A stretch of DNA of 64,000 bases, from contig CP054595.1 of NCBI GenBank assembly GCA_013347225.1, positions 2,786,415-2,850,414 of the forward strand, written 5' to 3'. Both the position numbers and the translations under genes were made by a program. Every line of letters starts with the position of its first letter. The stretch's first letter is position 1. Under the pieces are notes generated by a model that did no database searches, was not told the DNA's origin, and was given only the letters and a program-made list of their open reading frames with translations. Source of the DNA: Candidatus Accumulibacter similis (GTDB lineage: Bacteria; Pseudomonadota; Gammaproteobacteria; Burkholderiales; Rhodocyclaceae). Shown here in pieces: positions 38,852 through 49,178 of the stretch.

Positions 38852-39202
38852 TGCTCCCGACCTCCAAAACAGGCACCCCAATTCCCGCCGTTATCACGCA
38901 TGCAAGCGGATGTGACCTTGTGCCAAGCTTCGAGGATTGGCTTCGTGTCTGGTGGATCGCCTCATGCCCCGCTCGCATATCGTGCCGCTCGCCGGAGAAC
39001 GCTACCGCTTGAAGCATCAGCGCCAAGCCGACATCGTCAACGCCAGAAGCGGAGCGAGCCCCTGAAATTGAGCGCGGCGCGCCGGTAACCATTCTTCCAG
39101 ACCGGCCTCCAGGCGGTCGTCTGGCGCAAGGGCCATGACTTGTGGGGGGTACCAGTACGCAATCGGTGTGTGCGGGAAGAACGTGGGCGCCTTCAATCGG
39201 CG
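38852..39202. other. Intergenic, no gene recognised
   Basis: About 350 bp between the interrupted frame and the asparaginase promoter. Only short, unconserved-looking frames are present. The stretch is less GC-rich than the core genome. Confidence 0.4.
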
Positions 39203-39230
39203 TTGACAAGCCGGAAGAAATCTGTACAAA
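39203..39230 (+). promoter_or_regulatory. Probable sigma-70 promoter of the asparaginase gene
   Basis: TTGACA (39203-39208), 16-bp spacer, TACAAA (39225-39230), leaving a leader of about 80 nt before ATG 39320. Confidence 0.5.
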
Positions 39231-39286
39231 GCAAAGTACGACCCGGCGTTCGAGCAAGCTGGTGTCCTGCTTCAGGGACAGCCTAG

Positions 39287-40387
<1,101 letters not shown>

Positions 40388-40771
40388 TTCTCGGTCGGCG
40401 ATCAAGGCAGCGAGTCCTGCGAAGGCACTTCCTGATTCGCCTCCGAGAGGCGCCTGAGTGGTTGGAGAGCGAACGCCACTTTGGCGAGTAGTCAGGGCTC
40501 GGACGGCAAAGGGGAGGAAAGTTTCAGGCCAGGATAGCTGCGCGCAGTTGTCCCAGGCTCTTCCTGGCCTTGGGCTTGGATGCCACCAAACCCACACGCA
40601 GCCTTGCACGAAGGAATGCGGTCCCACGGGCAGGCGCACCAAGGGCGGGTCTTGCGCATTCACCGGGCGGTGTCCCGGCGTAGTGCCTCGTCCAGTAACC
40701 GCTCGCCGCGTACACTTTGGCGGCGGGAGAGTAGTCAGGCTCCTGGCGTCCGTGCTGAAGGAGGCGAGTCA
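40388..40771. other. Intergenic region with a short imperfect repeat
   Basis: 384 bp without a recognisable gene. CACTTTGGCG followed closely by AGTAGTCAGG occurs twice, near 40480 and near 40714, suggesting an old partial duplication. Confidence 0.35.
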
Positions 40772-41518
40772 ATGAAGGTTATCTGGAGCGAGGAGTTCAC
40801 CGATTCCTATGCGGTCGATCCGGCAGCGGAACCCGGACGCATGGAGGCCATTCGTGATGTCATTCGGAATGCGGTGACTTTCGTGGCTGCCCGACCGGCA
40901 AGCGAAGAGGATATCGCCCGCTGCCACACAAAGTCTCATATTGAGCATGTCCGGCGGATTGGCATATACGACATCGCTGCGCTGTCGGCGGGTGCCGCCA
41001 TCCAAGCTGCGGAGATCGGAATGAACGAGCCCTGCTTCGGCCTCATCCGCCCCCCGGGTCATCACGCTTCGGCGGACAGTTGCTGGGGCTTCTGCTACTT
41101 CAACAATATGGCGATCGCTCTGGAAAGGCTGAGGTACGAGGGCAAGGTCGCCAAGGCCCTTGTGCTCGACATCGACCTGCACTTCGGTGATGGGACGGTC
41201 GATATCCTGGCGGACAAGGGTTACGCGACCATCGTCAACCCCGCGTCGAACTCGCCGGCGGACTTCATCCGGCAGGTGGGCGTAGCCTTGGACTCGGAGA
41301 CCTACGACATCATCGGAGTTTCCGCCGGTTTCGACTATGCCCGCGAGGACTGGGGGGGCTTGCTCGGGGAGTCCGACTACACTGACATCGGACGGATGGT
41401 CCGCGCAACTGCACGCAAGACCGGAGCCGGATTCTTCGCCATCCTCGAAGGCGGTTACAACCATCGGGTGCTCGGACACAACTGCATGGCGCTACTGGAC
41501 GGCATGCGCGAGAACTGA
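40772..41518 (+). CDS. Histone-deacetylase-family amidohydrolase (acetylpolyamine-type)
   Basis: 248 residues, arginase/deacetylase fold. Zinc and catalytic motifs: tandem His in RPPGHHASAD, DIDLHFGDGT with Asp and His ligands, the second Asp in GFDYAREDWGG, and the EGGYNHRVLG loop. Bacterial members deacetylate acetylpolyamines or other acetylamides. It is shorter than many (about 340), with reduced N-terminal loops. AAGGAGG 8 bp before ATG 40772 is a strong ribosome binding site. Confidence 0.9.
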   Translation: MKVIWSEEFTDSYAVDPAAEPGRMEAIRDVIRNAVTFVAARPASEEDIARCHTKSHIEHVRRIGIYDIAALSAGAAIQAAEIGMNEPCFGLIRPPGHHASADSCWGFCYFNNMAIALERLRYEGKVAKALVLDIDLHFGDGTVDILADKGYATIVNPASNSPADFIRQVGVALDSETYDIIGVSAGFDYAREDWGGLLGESDYTDIGRMVRATARKTGAGFFAILEGGYNHRVLGHNCMALLDGMREN

Positions 41519-41887
41519 ACGACCACGCCGCCAAGCCGAAGTCCACAGACGTCCTCTTGTGGGGCATTCCGCCTCGGGCAGCGCGCCTGGCGTCTATCGA
41601 AGCAACCGACCGTGACGCGCTGTCACACTGAGCCGAGACAGCTGGTGGGCGCCACAGAGTTCGTTGGTCGGCAGGCAATGGACGCCGTGATGCGTGGTCA
41701 TCGTGCCGGGCCGGCACCTTCCTCATGCCTGACTGGTCGAAGGCCAGGATCCTGGGCTGCTTGCCCATGGCGAGTCGATGCGGGCGCGCCACGACCCACA
41801 CGGGAAGCCGTGATTCCGGCGGCACCACGCAATCCCGCTCGAGTTCGACCGCGCCAAGGCGACTGTCGACGGCGCCCGGGTCGCGCC
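41519..41887. other. Intergenic, no gene recognised
   Basis: 369 bp between converging genes. No hairpin-plus-T-run terminator or plausible gene was found; short minus-strand frames look random. Confidence 0.4.
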
Positions 41888-42757
41888 TCAGTCGACCCGC
41901 AGCAGCACGACGCGATCGTTGTAGGTATCGATGACCCAGACGTAGGGCGCGCGGGCAAGAACTGCCTCGGGCTTGTGGAAGGCATCGGCGGCGCGGCCGC
42001 GTCGGCCGCTGCCGAGTACACCGAGGAGTCGATGGCTGCGATCGAGGAGCAGGATGCGATGGTTGTACTCGTCCGCCAGCCAGAGGCGATCGCCGTCGAT
42101 GGCGAGGTACTTCGGCCCGCTCAGGCCAAGCGCAGCGCCGAAGCTGGCCCGATGCCGCAAGGCGGCGTCGAAGACCTGGACGCGGTTGTTGCCCGAATCG
42201 ACGACATACACCGTGCCGTCGCTCGCGACTTCGACGTCATGCGGATTGCGCAGTTCGCCGTCGCTGCTGCCCGGGTCGCCGGCCGTTTGCACCAGCCTGC
42301 CGTCGCGAAACATGCTCAGCGTCGCGCTGCGCGTGTTGCTGACGAGGACCCGTCCGTCCGGCATGATCGCCACCCCTTCCGGGCCGGCGAGACCCGTCAG
42401 CTCGCCGACCAGCCTGGCTTGCGCGCCCTTGATCTCGTAGATCGCCACGCGGTCGTTGCCGGTGTCGGCGACGAGCAGTCGTCCGGATCGGTCGAACTCG
42501 GCATCGTGCGGATGGGACAACTCAGCGGTACCGAAGCTGCCGACCGGTTTCAGCGTCATGGCTTCGAGAACCTGGATGCGGCTGTTGCGCATGTCGGTCA
42601 GGTAGATCAGTCTGCCGTCCGGAGAAAGGGCCGCATCGTGCGGTTGCGCCAGTCCGTCCGCGAACTCGGCGAGCTGCGTTGCGCGCAGGGCGGTTTGCGC
42701 CACGGTTGGCAAAGACAAGAGAAGCAAAGCGGCCAATACGAAAATGCGCAGGCTCAT
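41888..42757 (-). CDS. Exported NHL-repeat beta-propeller protein
   Basis: 289 residues with a signal peptide (MSLRIFVLAALLLLSLPTVA). About six NHL-type blades follow, with the recurring pattern DPxGRLLVADTGNDRVAIYE, DGTVYVVDSGNNRVQVFD and WLADEYNHRILLLD. Such propellers are binding or scaffold domains, and some are lyases or lactonases; no catalytic signature is evident. Start at 42757 is fixed by the signal peptide. Confidence 0.88.
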   Translation of the reverse strand: MSLRIFVLAALLLLSLPTVAQTALRATQLAEFADGLAQPHDAALSPDGRLIYLTDMRNSRIQVLEAMTLKPVGSFGTAELSHPHDAEFDRSGRLLVADTGNDRVAIYEIKGAQARLVGELTGLAGPEGVAIMPDGRVLVSNTRSATLSMFRDGRLVQTAGDPGSSDGELRNPHDVEVASDGTVYVVDSGNNRVQVFDAALRHRASFGAALGLSGPKYLAIDGDRLWLADEYNHRILLLDRSHRLLGVLGSGRRGRAADAFHKPEAVLARAPYVWVIDTYNDRVVLLRVD

Positions 42758-42864
42758 GAACCGCGCGGCCGTGCGTCGAGGCAACGGTGCCAAGGGCTGC
42801 GGCAGGCCCCGGCCTGCCCGACACCCGCCTGTGGCAGCCATTGCCGGTGCACCCTCGGCCCGGT

Positions 42865-43338
42865 TCACGAGTCCTCCGGCGACATGCGGTAGAGGTGGCC
42901 CGACTCGGGTGCCCCAGACTGATGGTGGCCAACCAGCATCGGCATCACCCAGACCAACTTGCGCAGCGACCTGCCGGGACCATGCGCCTGATTGCGCCAG
43001 TGCCTCCGGTGCCGGTGCGTCACCGGATTACCCGCGCCGGGGCTGGCCGAGGCACGGACGCGCTGCCGCTGCCTTTCGACCTGCTGGCCGCACAGCAGAA
43101 CGGGAACGTAGCCGCGCGCCGCCAACTGCGATCGCGCGCGCCTGACATCCTTGCCCTGGCCAGTGCTCGCTTTCGTCTGCAGGGCTCCCGGTGTACCGGT
43201 CGGCCAGACCGTCGCGATGTCGTCCGGATGGGCGGTGACCGTGCGCGCAAACGGACGCAGCTCGGCGGCGTTTTCAGGTGCCAGAAGCGCTGACCAGTCC
43301 AGCGGCCCTCGCGGTGGCGGCGTTCTTTCTTGGCTCAT
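42865..43338 (-). CDS. Hypothetical protein, coupled to upstream small frame
   Basis: 157 codons from an ATG at 43338 that overlaps the preceding stop (ATGA). The first 55 residues (MSQERTPPPRGPLDWSALLA onward) look like ordinary protein; the rest is Arg/Gln-rich and could be a frame past a mutation. No family recognised. The ATGA coupling is the main support. Confidence 0.35.
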   Translation of the reverse strand: MSQERTPPPRGPLDWSALLAPENAAELRPFARTVTAHPDDIATVWPTGTPGALQTKASTGQGKDVRRARSQLAARGYVPVLLCGQQVERQRQRVRASASPGAGNPVTHRHRRHWRNQAHGPGRSLRKLVWVMPMLVGHHQSGAPESGHLYRMSPEDS

Positions 43339-43538
43339 GGCTCGACTTCCTTGCTGAAGTTGGTGGCGCCTGCCGGTCGTCTGGCGACCAGCGAATCGTA
43401 TCTTGCCTCGGCGGCAGACAGGACGAAACGCATTGCCGCCATGGTGACGGCAAAAGCGATCGCCGACAAGGGCGCGACGCGATGACCGACGCGCGTTCGC
43501 CGGCGCCGGCGGAGCGCGGCACCAGCGGCAACGGCCAT
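43335..43538 (-). CDS. Hypothetical small membrane protein
   Basis: 67 codons; a basic N-terminus, one hydrophobic stretch (VAPLSAIAFAVTMAAMRFVL), then a polar tail. Its stop overlaps the next ATG. Start uncertain. No family recognised. Confidence 0.35.
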   Translation of the reverse strand: MAVAAGAALRRRRRTRVGHRVAPLSAIAFAVTMAAMRFVLSAAEARYDSLVARRPAGATNFSKEVEP

Positions 43539-43893
43539 GCTCAGTCAGAAGACCGGCCTGGCGGCGGCCCATGGCGTCGGTCCGGCGAACAACCAGCCCT
43601 GCGTCAATGGCAACGGACGGCTGGCTTTCCCGATGTGGGCCTGCCTCTGGCTCAACGGTACGTCGACAGCGGTCTCACCCGGCAACGACGGGACCGACAG
43701 GGCCCGCAACCTCCTGGCCGATCGCTGCCCGGCCCGCTCGTGGGGTGCCTGGCCTGTCGCTGTGCCGAAACTGCGCCGAGTATGGGATGATGCACGGCCG
43801 ACAGCGGACAACACCGCCAAACGCCAAGACGCCACCCCCCACATGCTTGCCGACCGAGGCGCCTGTCAATACCGCAGCGCAACCATTTCCCAG
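43539..43893. other. Intergenic upstream of the exporter genes
   Basis: 355 bp. Nothing recognisable; it should contain the promoter of the adaptor-permease-ATPase operon but no clear box was found. Confidence 0.35.
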
Positions 43894-45183
43894 ATGCCCC
43901 GCCGCTCGATCCTCGTCCTGGCCGCTGTCGCCACCCTTGCCGCCGGCCTGTTCGCCTGGTGGTCCACCCGCGCGCCGACCGTGCCTGCGGTGAGCCTGCG
44001 CGTCGCTCCCCTGGTGCGAACGCTGCAGTTCTCGGCACGCGTGGCCACCTTCTCCCGCGTCGATGTGGGCAGCACGCTGACCGGCCGCGTGCTGCAGGTG
44101 CTGGTGGATGAAGGCGCACAGGTCAGGAAGGGTGACGAGTTGGTGCGCATGGAAAGCGACGAACTGCAGGCCGCGCTGGCGCAGGCGCAGGCCAGCGAGC
44201 GCCAGGCCGCTGCGCGCCTGGCGGGGCTGCGCAGCACCGGGCGCCGCACGGCCCAAGCCGCCGTGGCGCAGGCGGATTCGGTCCTGGCGGCTGCGCAGGC
44301 CGACCTGCAACGGACGCAGGCGCTGGTGGCCAGGGGTTTCCTCAGTGACGCGCGACTCGACGAGGCACGCCGGGCGGCTACCGTCGCGCAAGCGCAGCAG
44401 GCCAGCGCGCGTGCCCAGAGCGTGGCCAACGCCGAGCAGGGCACCGAGGTGCTGCAGGCGCAGGCGCAGCTCGCACTGGCCAGTTCCGCCACCGCCGCCG
44501 CCAGTGCGCGCCTGGCGCAAGCGGTGTTGCTGGCACCCGCCGATGCCACCGTGCTGGCTCGCCTGGTCGAGCCCGGCCAGATCGTACAACCCGGACATGC
44601 GCTGTTGCGACTGGCACTGGCTGGCCCGCTGCAACTGGTGGCGCAGGTCGACGAGCGCTATCTCGGACAGTTGCAGGTCGGCCAGATGGCCAGCGTCCTG
44701 GCAGACGCCTTCCCCAGCCAAGCCTTCACGGCGCAGGTGCTGTCCATTTCGCCGCTGGTCGATGCCCAGCGCGGAGCGATCGAGGTCAAGTTCTCGCTGC
44801 CGCAGGCCGCTCCGCCCTTCCTGCGGGAAGACATGACGCTGTCGGTGGAGGTCGAGACGGCTCGCCGCGAAGCGGCGCTGGTGGTGCCGGTTGACGCCCT
44901 GCGTGGCGACCAGGCGGCGGCCAGCGCCGTCGTCCTGGTCGAACGCGACGGCCGGGTCGAAGAGCGGCAGGTGCAGGTGGGCCTGCGCACCCTCGAAGCG
45001 GCCGAGATTCTCGCTGGGCTGAACGCAGGCGAGACGGTCCTGCGCGGCAGCGTGCTCAAGCCGGGCAGCCGGGTGCGCCCGGCGATTGCCGACACGCCGC
45101 TGCCGGCTGCGACCGATCCCGGGCTGCACAAGGGCACGCGCGAGGATGCCGGCGCGGCGATGAGCAACGCGATGGGTCGCTGA
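43894..45183 (+). CDS. Periplasmic adaptor (membrane fusion) subunit of an ABC exporter
   Basis: 429 residues. An N-terminal signal anchor (SILVLAAVATLAAGLFAWW) is followed by a split biotinyl-lipoyl domain (GRVLQVLVDEGAQVRKGDEL and APADATVLARLVEPGQIVQP), between which lies a long Ala/Gln-rich helical hairpin, and then beta-barrel and membrane-proximal domains. This is the HlyD/MacA/RND-adaptor layout. The permease gene starts 13 bp later and the ATPase follows, so it forms a MacAB/DevBCA-like tripartite exporter. Start ATG 43894 opens the anchor. Confidence 0.92.
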   Translation: MPRRSILVLAAVATLAAGLFAWWSTRAPTVPAVSLRVAPLVRTLQFSARVATFSRVDVGSTLTGRVLQVLVDEGAQVRKGDELVRMESDELQAALAQAQASERQAAARLAGLRSTGRRTAQAAVAQADSVLAAAQADLQRTQALVARGFLSDARLDEARRAATVAQAQQASARAQSVANAEQGTEVLQAQAQLALASSATAAASARLAQAVLLAPADATVLARLVEPGQIVQPGHALLRLALAGPLQLVAQVDERYLGQLQVGQMASVLADAFPSQAFTAQVLSISPLVDAQRGAIEVKFSLPQAAPPFLREDMTLSVEVETARREAALVVPVDALRGDQAAASAVVLVERDGRVEERQVQVGLRTLEAAEILAGLNAGETVLRGSVLKPGSRVRPAIADTPLPAATDPGLHKGTREDAGAAMSNAMGR

Positions 45184-45196
45184 GACTTCCACCCAT

Positions 45197-46423
45197 ATGC
45201 TCAACTGGCTCGGCTTCGAACGCCGCGTGGCGGTGCGTTTTCTGCGCGAGGGACGCATGCAGACCGTGCTGATCATCGTCGGCGTCGCCGCCGGTGTGGC
45301 GGTCGTCGCCTACATCTCGGCGCTGATCACCGGTCTGCAGAGGAACACCCTGGAGAAGACGCTGGGTGCCCAGGCGCACGTCACGGTCAGCGCCCTCGAC
45401 GATGTGGTTCTCCCGGCGCGCCCGCCGGTGGCAGGCAGCACCGCGCTGGTGCAGACGCAGCCACGCGTGCAGCGACCGCGCAGCATTGCCAACTGGCAGT
45501 CGCTGGTGCCGGTGCTCGAGGCGATGCCAGCGGTGGCAGCGGTGTCGCCGATGGTTTCCGGCGCCGGCCTCGCGCAGCGCGGCGAGGCTTCGAAGTCGAT
45601 CGCGCTGATGGGCGTCGACCTCGACCGTTACGACCGCATCGTGCGCCTGCGCTCCAAGGTCGTGCAGGGTGAAGCGCGCCTCGAGCCGGGGGAGGGCATC
45701 ATCGGCCGCGAACTCGCCGAAGACCTCGGGGTGCGCGTCGGCGACCGCATCAGTCTGGTCACCGGCAGCATCAGCGAGTCAGTGCGCGTCACCGCGCTGG
45801 TCGACCTCGGCGTGCGCGAGCTCAACCGGCGCACCGTCATCGTCCCGCTGCGCGCCGCACAAAGCCTGGTTGGCCTGCCCGGCGGTGCCACCGGCCTGGA
45901 TCTGGCCCTGGTCGATGTGTGGGTCGCGCAACGCCTCGCCAGCGACCTGTCGCAGCGTTTCCCGTACAAGATCGAGAGCTGGCAGGAGGCGAACTCGCAA
46001 CTGGTTTCGGCGCTGAACGCGCAGTCGGTGAGCACGGCGCTGATCCGCGGCGTGGTGATGGTCGTGGTGGTGCTCGGCATCGCCAGCGTACTCGTGGTTT
46101 CGGTGGTGCAGAAGCAGCGCGAGATCGGCATCCTGCGCGCCATCGGCGCCACGCGTGGGCAGATGCTGCGGGTCTTCCTGCTGCAGGGGGCGATCGTCGG
46201 CGCGCTCGGCTCGACCCTCGGCGTCCTGCTTGCGGTGGGCCTGATCAAGGCCTTCACCACCTTCGTCCGCGGCAGCGACGGCCTGCCGCTGTTCGCCATC
46301 ACCCTGGCGCCGAGCCTGGCACTGGGCGTCGCCGGCATCGCCACCGTCTGCGGCGTGCTCGCTGCAGTGGCGCCGGCCCGCCGCGCCGCCGCGCTCGACC
46401 CGGCACAGGCGATCCGCATGTGA
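45197..46423 (+). CDS. FtsX-type ABC exporter permease
   Basis: 408 residues with four predicted membrane segments: one near the N-terminus (VLIIVGVAAGVAVVAYISAL), a large periplasmic domain, and three C-terminal ones (VVMVVVVLGIASVLVVSVV onward). The cytoplasmic motif KQREIGILRAIGATRGQML is the coupling helix of MacB/LolC/LolE proteins. Substrate unknown: lipoprotein, peptide or lipid export are all possible. Confidence 0.9.
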   Translation: MLNWLGFERRVAVRFLREGRMQTVLIIVGVAAGVAVVAYISALITGLQRNTLEKTLGAQAHVTVSALDDVVLPARPPVAGSTALVQTQPRVQRPRSIANWQSLVPVLEAMPAVAAVSPMVSGAGLAQRGEASKSIALMGVDLDRYDRIVRLRSKVVQGEARLEPGEGIIGRELAEDLGVRVGDRISLVTGSISESVRVTALVDLGVRELNRRTVIVPLRAAQSLVGLPGGATGLDLALVDVWVAQRLASDLSQRFPYKIESWQEANSQLVSALNAQSVSTALIRGVVMVVVVLGIASVLVVSVVQKQREIGILRAIGATRGQMLRVFLLQGAIVGALGSTLGVLLAVGLIKAFTTFVRGSDGLPLFAITLAPSLALGVAGIATVCGVLAAVAPARRAAALDPAQAIRM

Positions 46424-46507
46424 GGCGGCGGCGATGAGGCGGCGATCGCGCACCGGCAGCGCCGCCAGCGGGGCGGCGGGCGAGCGCGTGGCGGCCAGGG
46501 GCCGGAC

Positions 46508-47227
46508 ATGAGGACGAACGCTTCGCCGCTGATCGAACTCGCCGGCGTCCGCAAGAGCTACAACCTGGGCATGCCCAACGAGGCGGAAGTGCTGCATGGC
46601 GTCTCCTTCGCCATCGGCCGCGGCGAGTTCGTCGCGCTGATCGGCCCGTCGGGCTCGGGCAAGAGCACGCTGCTCAACATCGTCGGCCTGCTCGAACGAC
46701 TGACGGCCGGCAGCTACCGCATCCAGGGCGAAGAGACCAGCGGGCTCGACGATGCCGGTCTCACCTTGCGCCGGCGGGCCGTGCTCGGCTTCGTCTTCCA
46801 GTTCCACCATCTGCTGCCCGCCTTCTCGGCGCTGGAGAATGTCACCCTGCCGGCGCTGATGCGCGAAGGGCGTGTCACGCCGGCGCAACACGAGCGGGCG
46901 CGCGCCATGCTCGCCGCCGTCGGACTCGGGAACGACATGCACAAGCGCCCCGGCGAACTCTCGGGCGGCATGCAGCAGCGCGTGGCGATCGCCCGCGCGC
47001 TGGTCCTCGAACCACCACTGGTGCTGGCCGACGAGCCGACCGGCAACCTCGACCGCGCCGCGTCGGACGAGGTCTTCGTGCTGCTGCGGCGCATGCACGC
47101 CGAGCTGCAGACCTCTTTCCTGGTCGTCACCCACGACCCGCGCCTGGCCGCCCGCTGCGACCGGGTGATCGAACTGGTTGATGGGAGCATCGAGAGCGAC
47201 CGCTTCGCCACCACGGTGCCGGAGTGA
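46508..47227 (+). CDS. ABC exporter ATPase (MacB/LolD-type)
   Basis: 239 residues: Walker A GPSGSGKSTLL, Q-loop FQFHHLLPAFSALENV, signature LSGGMQQRVAIARAL, Walker B LVLADEPTGNLD and H-loop VVTHDPRLA. It resembles LolD and MacB nucleotide-binding domains. Located 84 bp after the permease gene; together they power the adaptor-linked exporter. Confidence 0.93.
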   Translation: MRTNASPLIELAGVRKSYNLGMPNEAEVLHGVSFAIGRGEFVALIGPSGSGKSTLLNIVGLLERLTAGSYRIQGEETSGLDDAGLTLRRRAVLGFVFQFHHLLPAFSALENVTLPALMREGRVTPAQHERARAMLAAVGLGNDMHKRPGELSGGMQQRVAIARALVLEPPLVLADEPTGNLDRAASDEVFVLLRRMHAELQTSFLVVTHDPRLAARCDRVIELVDGSIESDRFATTVPE

Positions 47228-47594
47228 GCCTGCGCAGGAGGCCGTGCTGACAGGTTGCCCGCCGGCGTCCGCATGTCGGAATGCGCTTCCCCAACACGCG
47301 AATCCTGGCCCGCGCACCTGCGCGCAGGGGGCAGTCGGCCGGCTCGGCGGCGGGGCAGCGGTGCGTCCGCGCCGCTGCTCCTGGCTGCCGGGCAGCCGTG
47401 CAGCCGCTGTAGCCGGTGCAGCGGTGCGTCGCGCGCCACTGGCCGATGCCGTTGCCAGCGTCGCATCACCGCACGACACTGTCGAAAACTTTTACACCAG
47501 CTTGCCGGCAGTGGCTTCCCGGCACCGCAGTTGCCCTGTCTGTCCACCATAACCACATGGTTTATTGGATTCTTTTATGCTTGTGTCGCGATCT
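47228..47594. other. Intergenic between exporter and PEP-CTERM gene
   Basis: About 370 bp without a convincing gene. The right end is AT-rich and leads into the sigma-54 promoter. Confidence 0.4.
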
Positions 47595-47610
47595 GGTACG
47601 GATCATGCTT
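47595..47610 (+). promoter_or_regulatory. Sigma-54 (-24/-12) promoter of PEP-CTERM gene
   Basis: TGGTACG, 4 bp, ATGCTT: GG at 47596-47597 and GC at 47608-47609, exactly 10 bp apart as required, close to the consensus TGGCACG-N4-TTGCW. It lies about 40 bp before the start codon. Confidence 0.7.
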
Positions 47611-47649
47611 GTTGTGAATCAAGTGATCTGTTCGTTCCAGGAGATGAAG

Positions 47650-48291
47650 ATGAAAGCCACCAAGCTGGTCCCGTTCGCTCTTGCCGCGCTGGCGCTGTCG
47701 GCGATCGGTCCGGTCTCTGCAGCACCCCTGACGGTGTCGAGTTACGACATGCTCAACGGCAATACCGGTTCGTACAACTACTGGGACGAGTCCTACTCGG
47801 GCAGCGGCTCGAAGTTCGTCGATGGCGCGCCCCTCAGCGGCGGCAAGGGCGATCTGACCGACGGCATCATCGCTGCCGCCAACTGGTTCATTACCGAGGC
47901 GCCAGCCGGACCTGGTCCGTATGTCGGCTGGACGATCAACCCGGTCATCCACTTCCATTTTGCCGGGCCGGTCACCATCAACCAGATCACTTTCAGTCTT
48001 GACGACGCCAATGGCGCTGGCGGCGTCAGCACACCGCAGAGCGTGGTGATCGGCGGCACGAGCCACGCCATCGCTGACCCGATCGGCAGCGCGCCCTTCC
48101 AGTTCGTCGTGAGCAACCTCAACCTGAACGTTTCCGACCTGGACATCCAGTTCATCCGCAACAACCAGTGGGTCTTCGTCAGCGAGGTATCCTTCGACGG
48201 ACAGGCGGGCGACGCGCCACTGCCGGAGCCGGGCATCCTGGCCCTGCTTGGCCTGGGAATGACGGGTCTCGCCCTGGCCAGGCGCCGCTAG
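47650..48291 (+). CDS. PEP-CTERM protein
   Basis: 213 residues with a signal peptide (LVPFALAALALSAIGPVSA), a beta-rich secreted domain (TINQITFSLDDANGAGG, SEVSFDG) and a terminal PEPGILALLGLGMTGLAL then ARRR-stop. The start at 47650 is chosen over 47644 because AGGAG ends only one base before 47644 but 6 bp before 47650. Sigma-54 promoter upstream and terminator downstream show it is a single-gene unit. Likely exosortase substrate in the matrix. Confidence 0.9.
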   Translation: MKATKLVPFALAALALSAIGPVSAAPLTVSSYDMLNGNTGSYNYWDESYSGSGSKFVDGAPLSGGKGDLTDGIIAAANWFITEAPAGPGPYVGWTINPVIHFHFAGPVTINQITFSLDDANGAGGVSTPQSVVIGGTSHAIADPIGSAPFQFVVSNLNLNVSDLDIQFIRNNQWVFVSEVSFDGQAGDAPLPEPGILALLGLGMTGLALARRR

Positions 48292-48313
48292 AGGAGTCCG
48301 TCGCGACGACGAC

Positions 48314-48342
48314 AAGCCCCGCTGCGGCGGGGCTTCGTGTTT
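48314..48342 (+). terminator. Rho-independent terminator
   Basis: Nine-bp stem AAGCCCCGC / GCGGGGCTT with loop TGCG (48314-48335), followed by CGTGTTTT, 22 bp after the PEP-CTERM stop. Confidence 0.85.
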
Positions 48343-48483
48343 TCTGGCGCCACGTGCGCAGGCAGCCTTGCATCCGCTTTCCTTCCAGGCACGCCAAAAA
48401 CCTGTCGGCCGAATTGACACTTCGCTGGTCCCGGCATCCTGCCATTGCGAAAATATGGCTTTATATCCGTTTCTTGTATTTTC

Positions 48484-48500
48484 TGGCACGATCTGTGCTT
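48484..48500 (+). promoter_or_regulatory. Sigma-54 (-24/-12) promoter of second PEP-CTERM gene
   Basis: TGGCACG, 4 bp, GTGCTT: GG at 48485-48486 and GC at 48497-48498, 10 bp apart; the -24 part matches the consensus exactly. It lies about 50 bp before the start codon. Confidence 0.78.
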
Positions 48501-48548
48501 TTACTTGCAGGCCGTCATTCAACAATCAACTCCAACAGGGAGGTTCCC

Positions 48549-49160
48549 GTGAACCGCATCGCCAGAAATCTCGCATTCATTGCCGCCATGGCTTGTACAG
48601 CTGCCACCCAGGCTGCGCCGGTCAACATCGACTTCAGCGCCCTCGGCCTGGCCGAAGGTCAAAGCGTGGAAGGATCGACCTTCAGTGGCGCAACCTTCAC
48701 TTCGCAGCAGGGCAACCTGACCTACACCAACGCATATGGAGCAGGGATTGCCAATCTCCCCGCAGGAGACAGCGACATCGTGGTGAGTTTCGCCGGCGGA
48801 GTCACTTCGGTTTCCGTGCGCGCGGGCGACGGTGCGGGTGATAACGATGCGTTCTCGATCAGTGCGTATGCCTTGGGTTCCGGCACCTTCCTCGGAACGT
48901 TCAATAGCCCCGTCTTCGGTGGTGCCAACGAGCCTGAGTGGTACACCCTCACCGTATCGGGCCTGGGCCTGATTGGCCACATTGTCTTCGACCCGGCCAA
49001 CTCCGGCGTCCTTCCCGGCGTATTGGGCCGTAGCGGAGGGGTTATCATCACCGACGTGAACTTTGACACGGGCGGCCATGCCATACCCGAGCCGGCGTCG
49101 CTGGGTCTCCTGGCACTCGGCCTGGTTGGCATGGCTGGCCTGCGCCGCCGTCGCTGCTGA
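48549..49160 (+). CDS. PEP-CTERM protein
   Basis: 203 residues with a signal peptide (NLAFIAAMACTAATQAA), a secreted domain with DFSALGLAEGQSVEG near its start and ITDVNFD at its end, and a C-terminal PEPASLGLLALGLVGMAGL then RRRRC-stop. Start is GTG 48549 with GGGAGG 6 bp upstream; no ATG is available. Own sigma-54 promoter and own terminator. Probably an exported matrix protein with a lectin-like fold; that fold is inferred only from pattern. Confidence 0.9.
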   Translation: MNRIARNLAFIAAMACTAATQAAPVNIDFSALGLAEGQSVEGSTFSGATFTSQQGNLTYTNAYGAGIANLPAGDSDIVVSFAGGVTSVSVRAGDGAGDNDAFSISAYALGSGTFLGTFNSPVFGGANEPEWYTLTVSGLGLIGHIVFDPANSGVLPGVLGRSGGVIITDVNFDTGGHAIPEPASLGLLALGLVGMAGLRRRRC

Positions 49161-49178
49161 AGCCTGCTCCACCACAAG

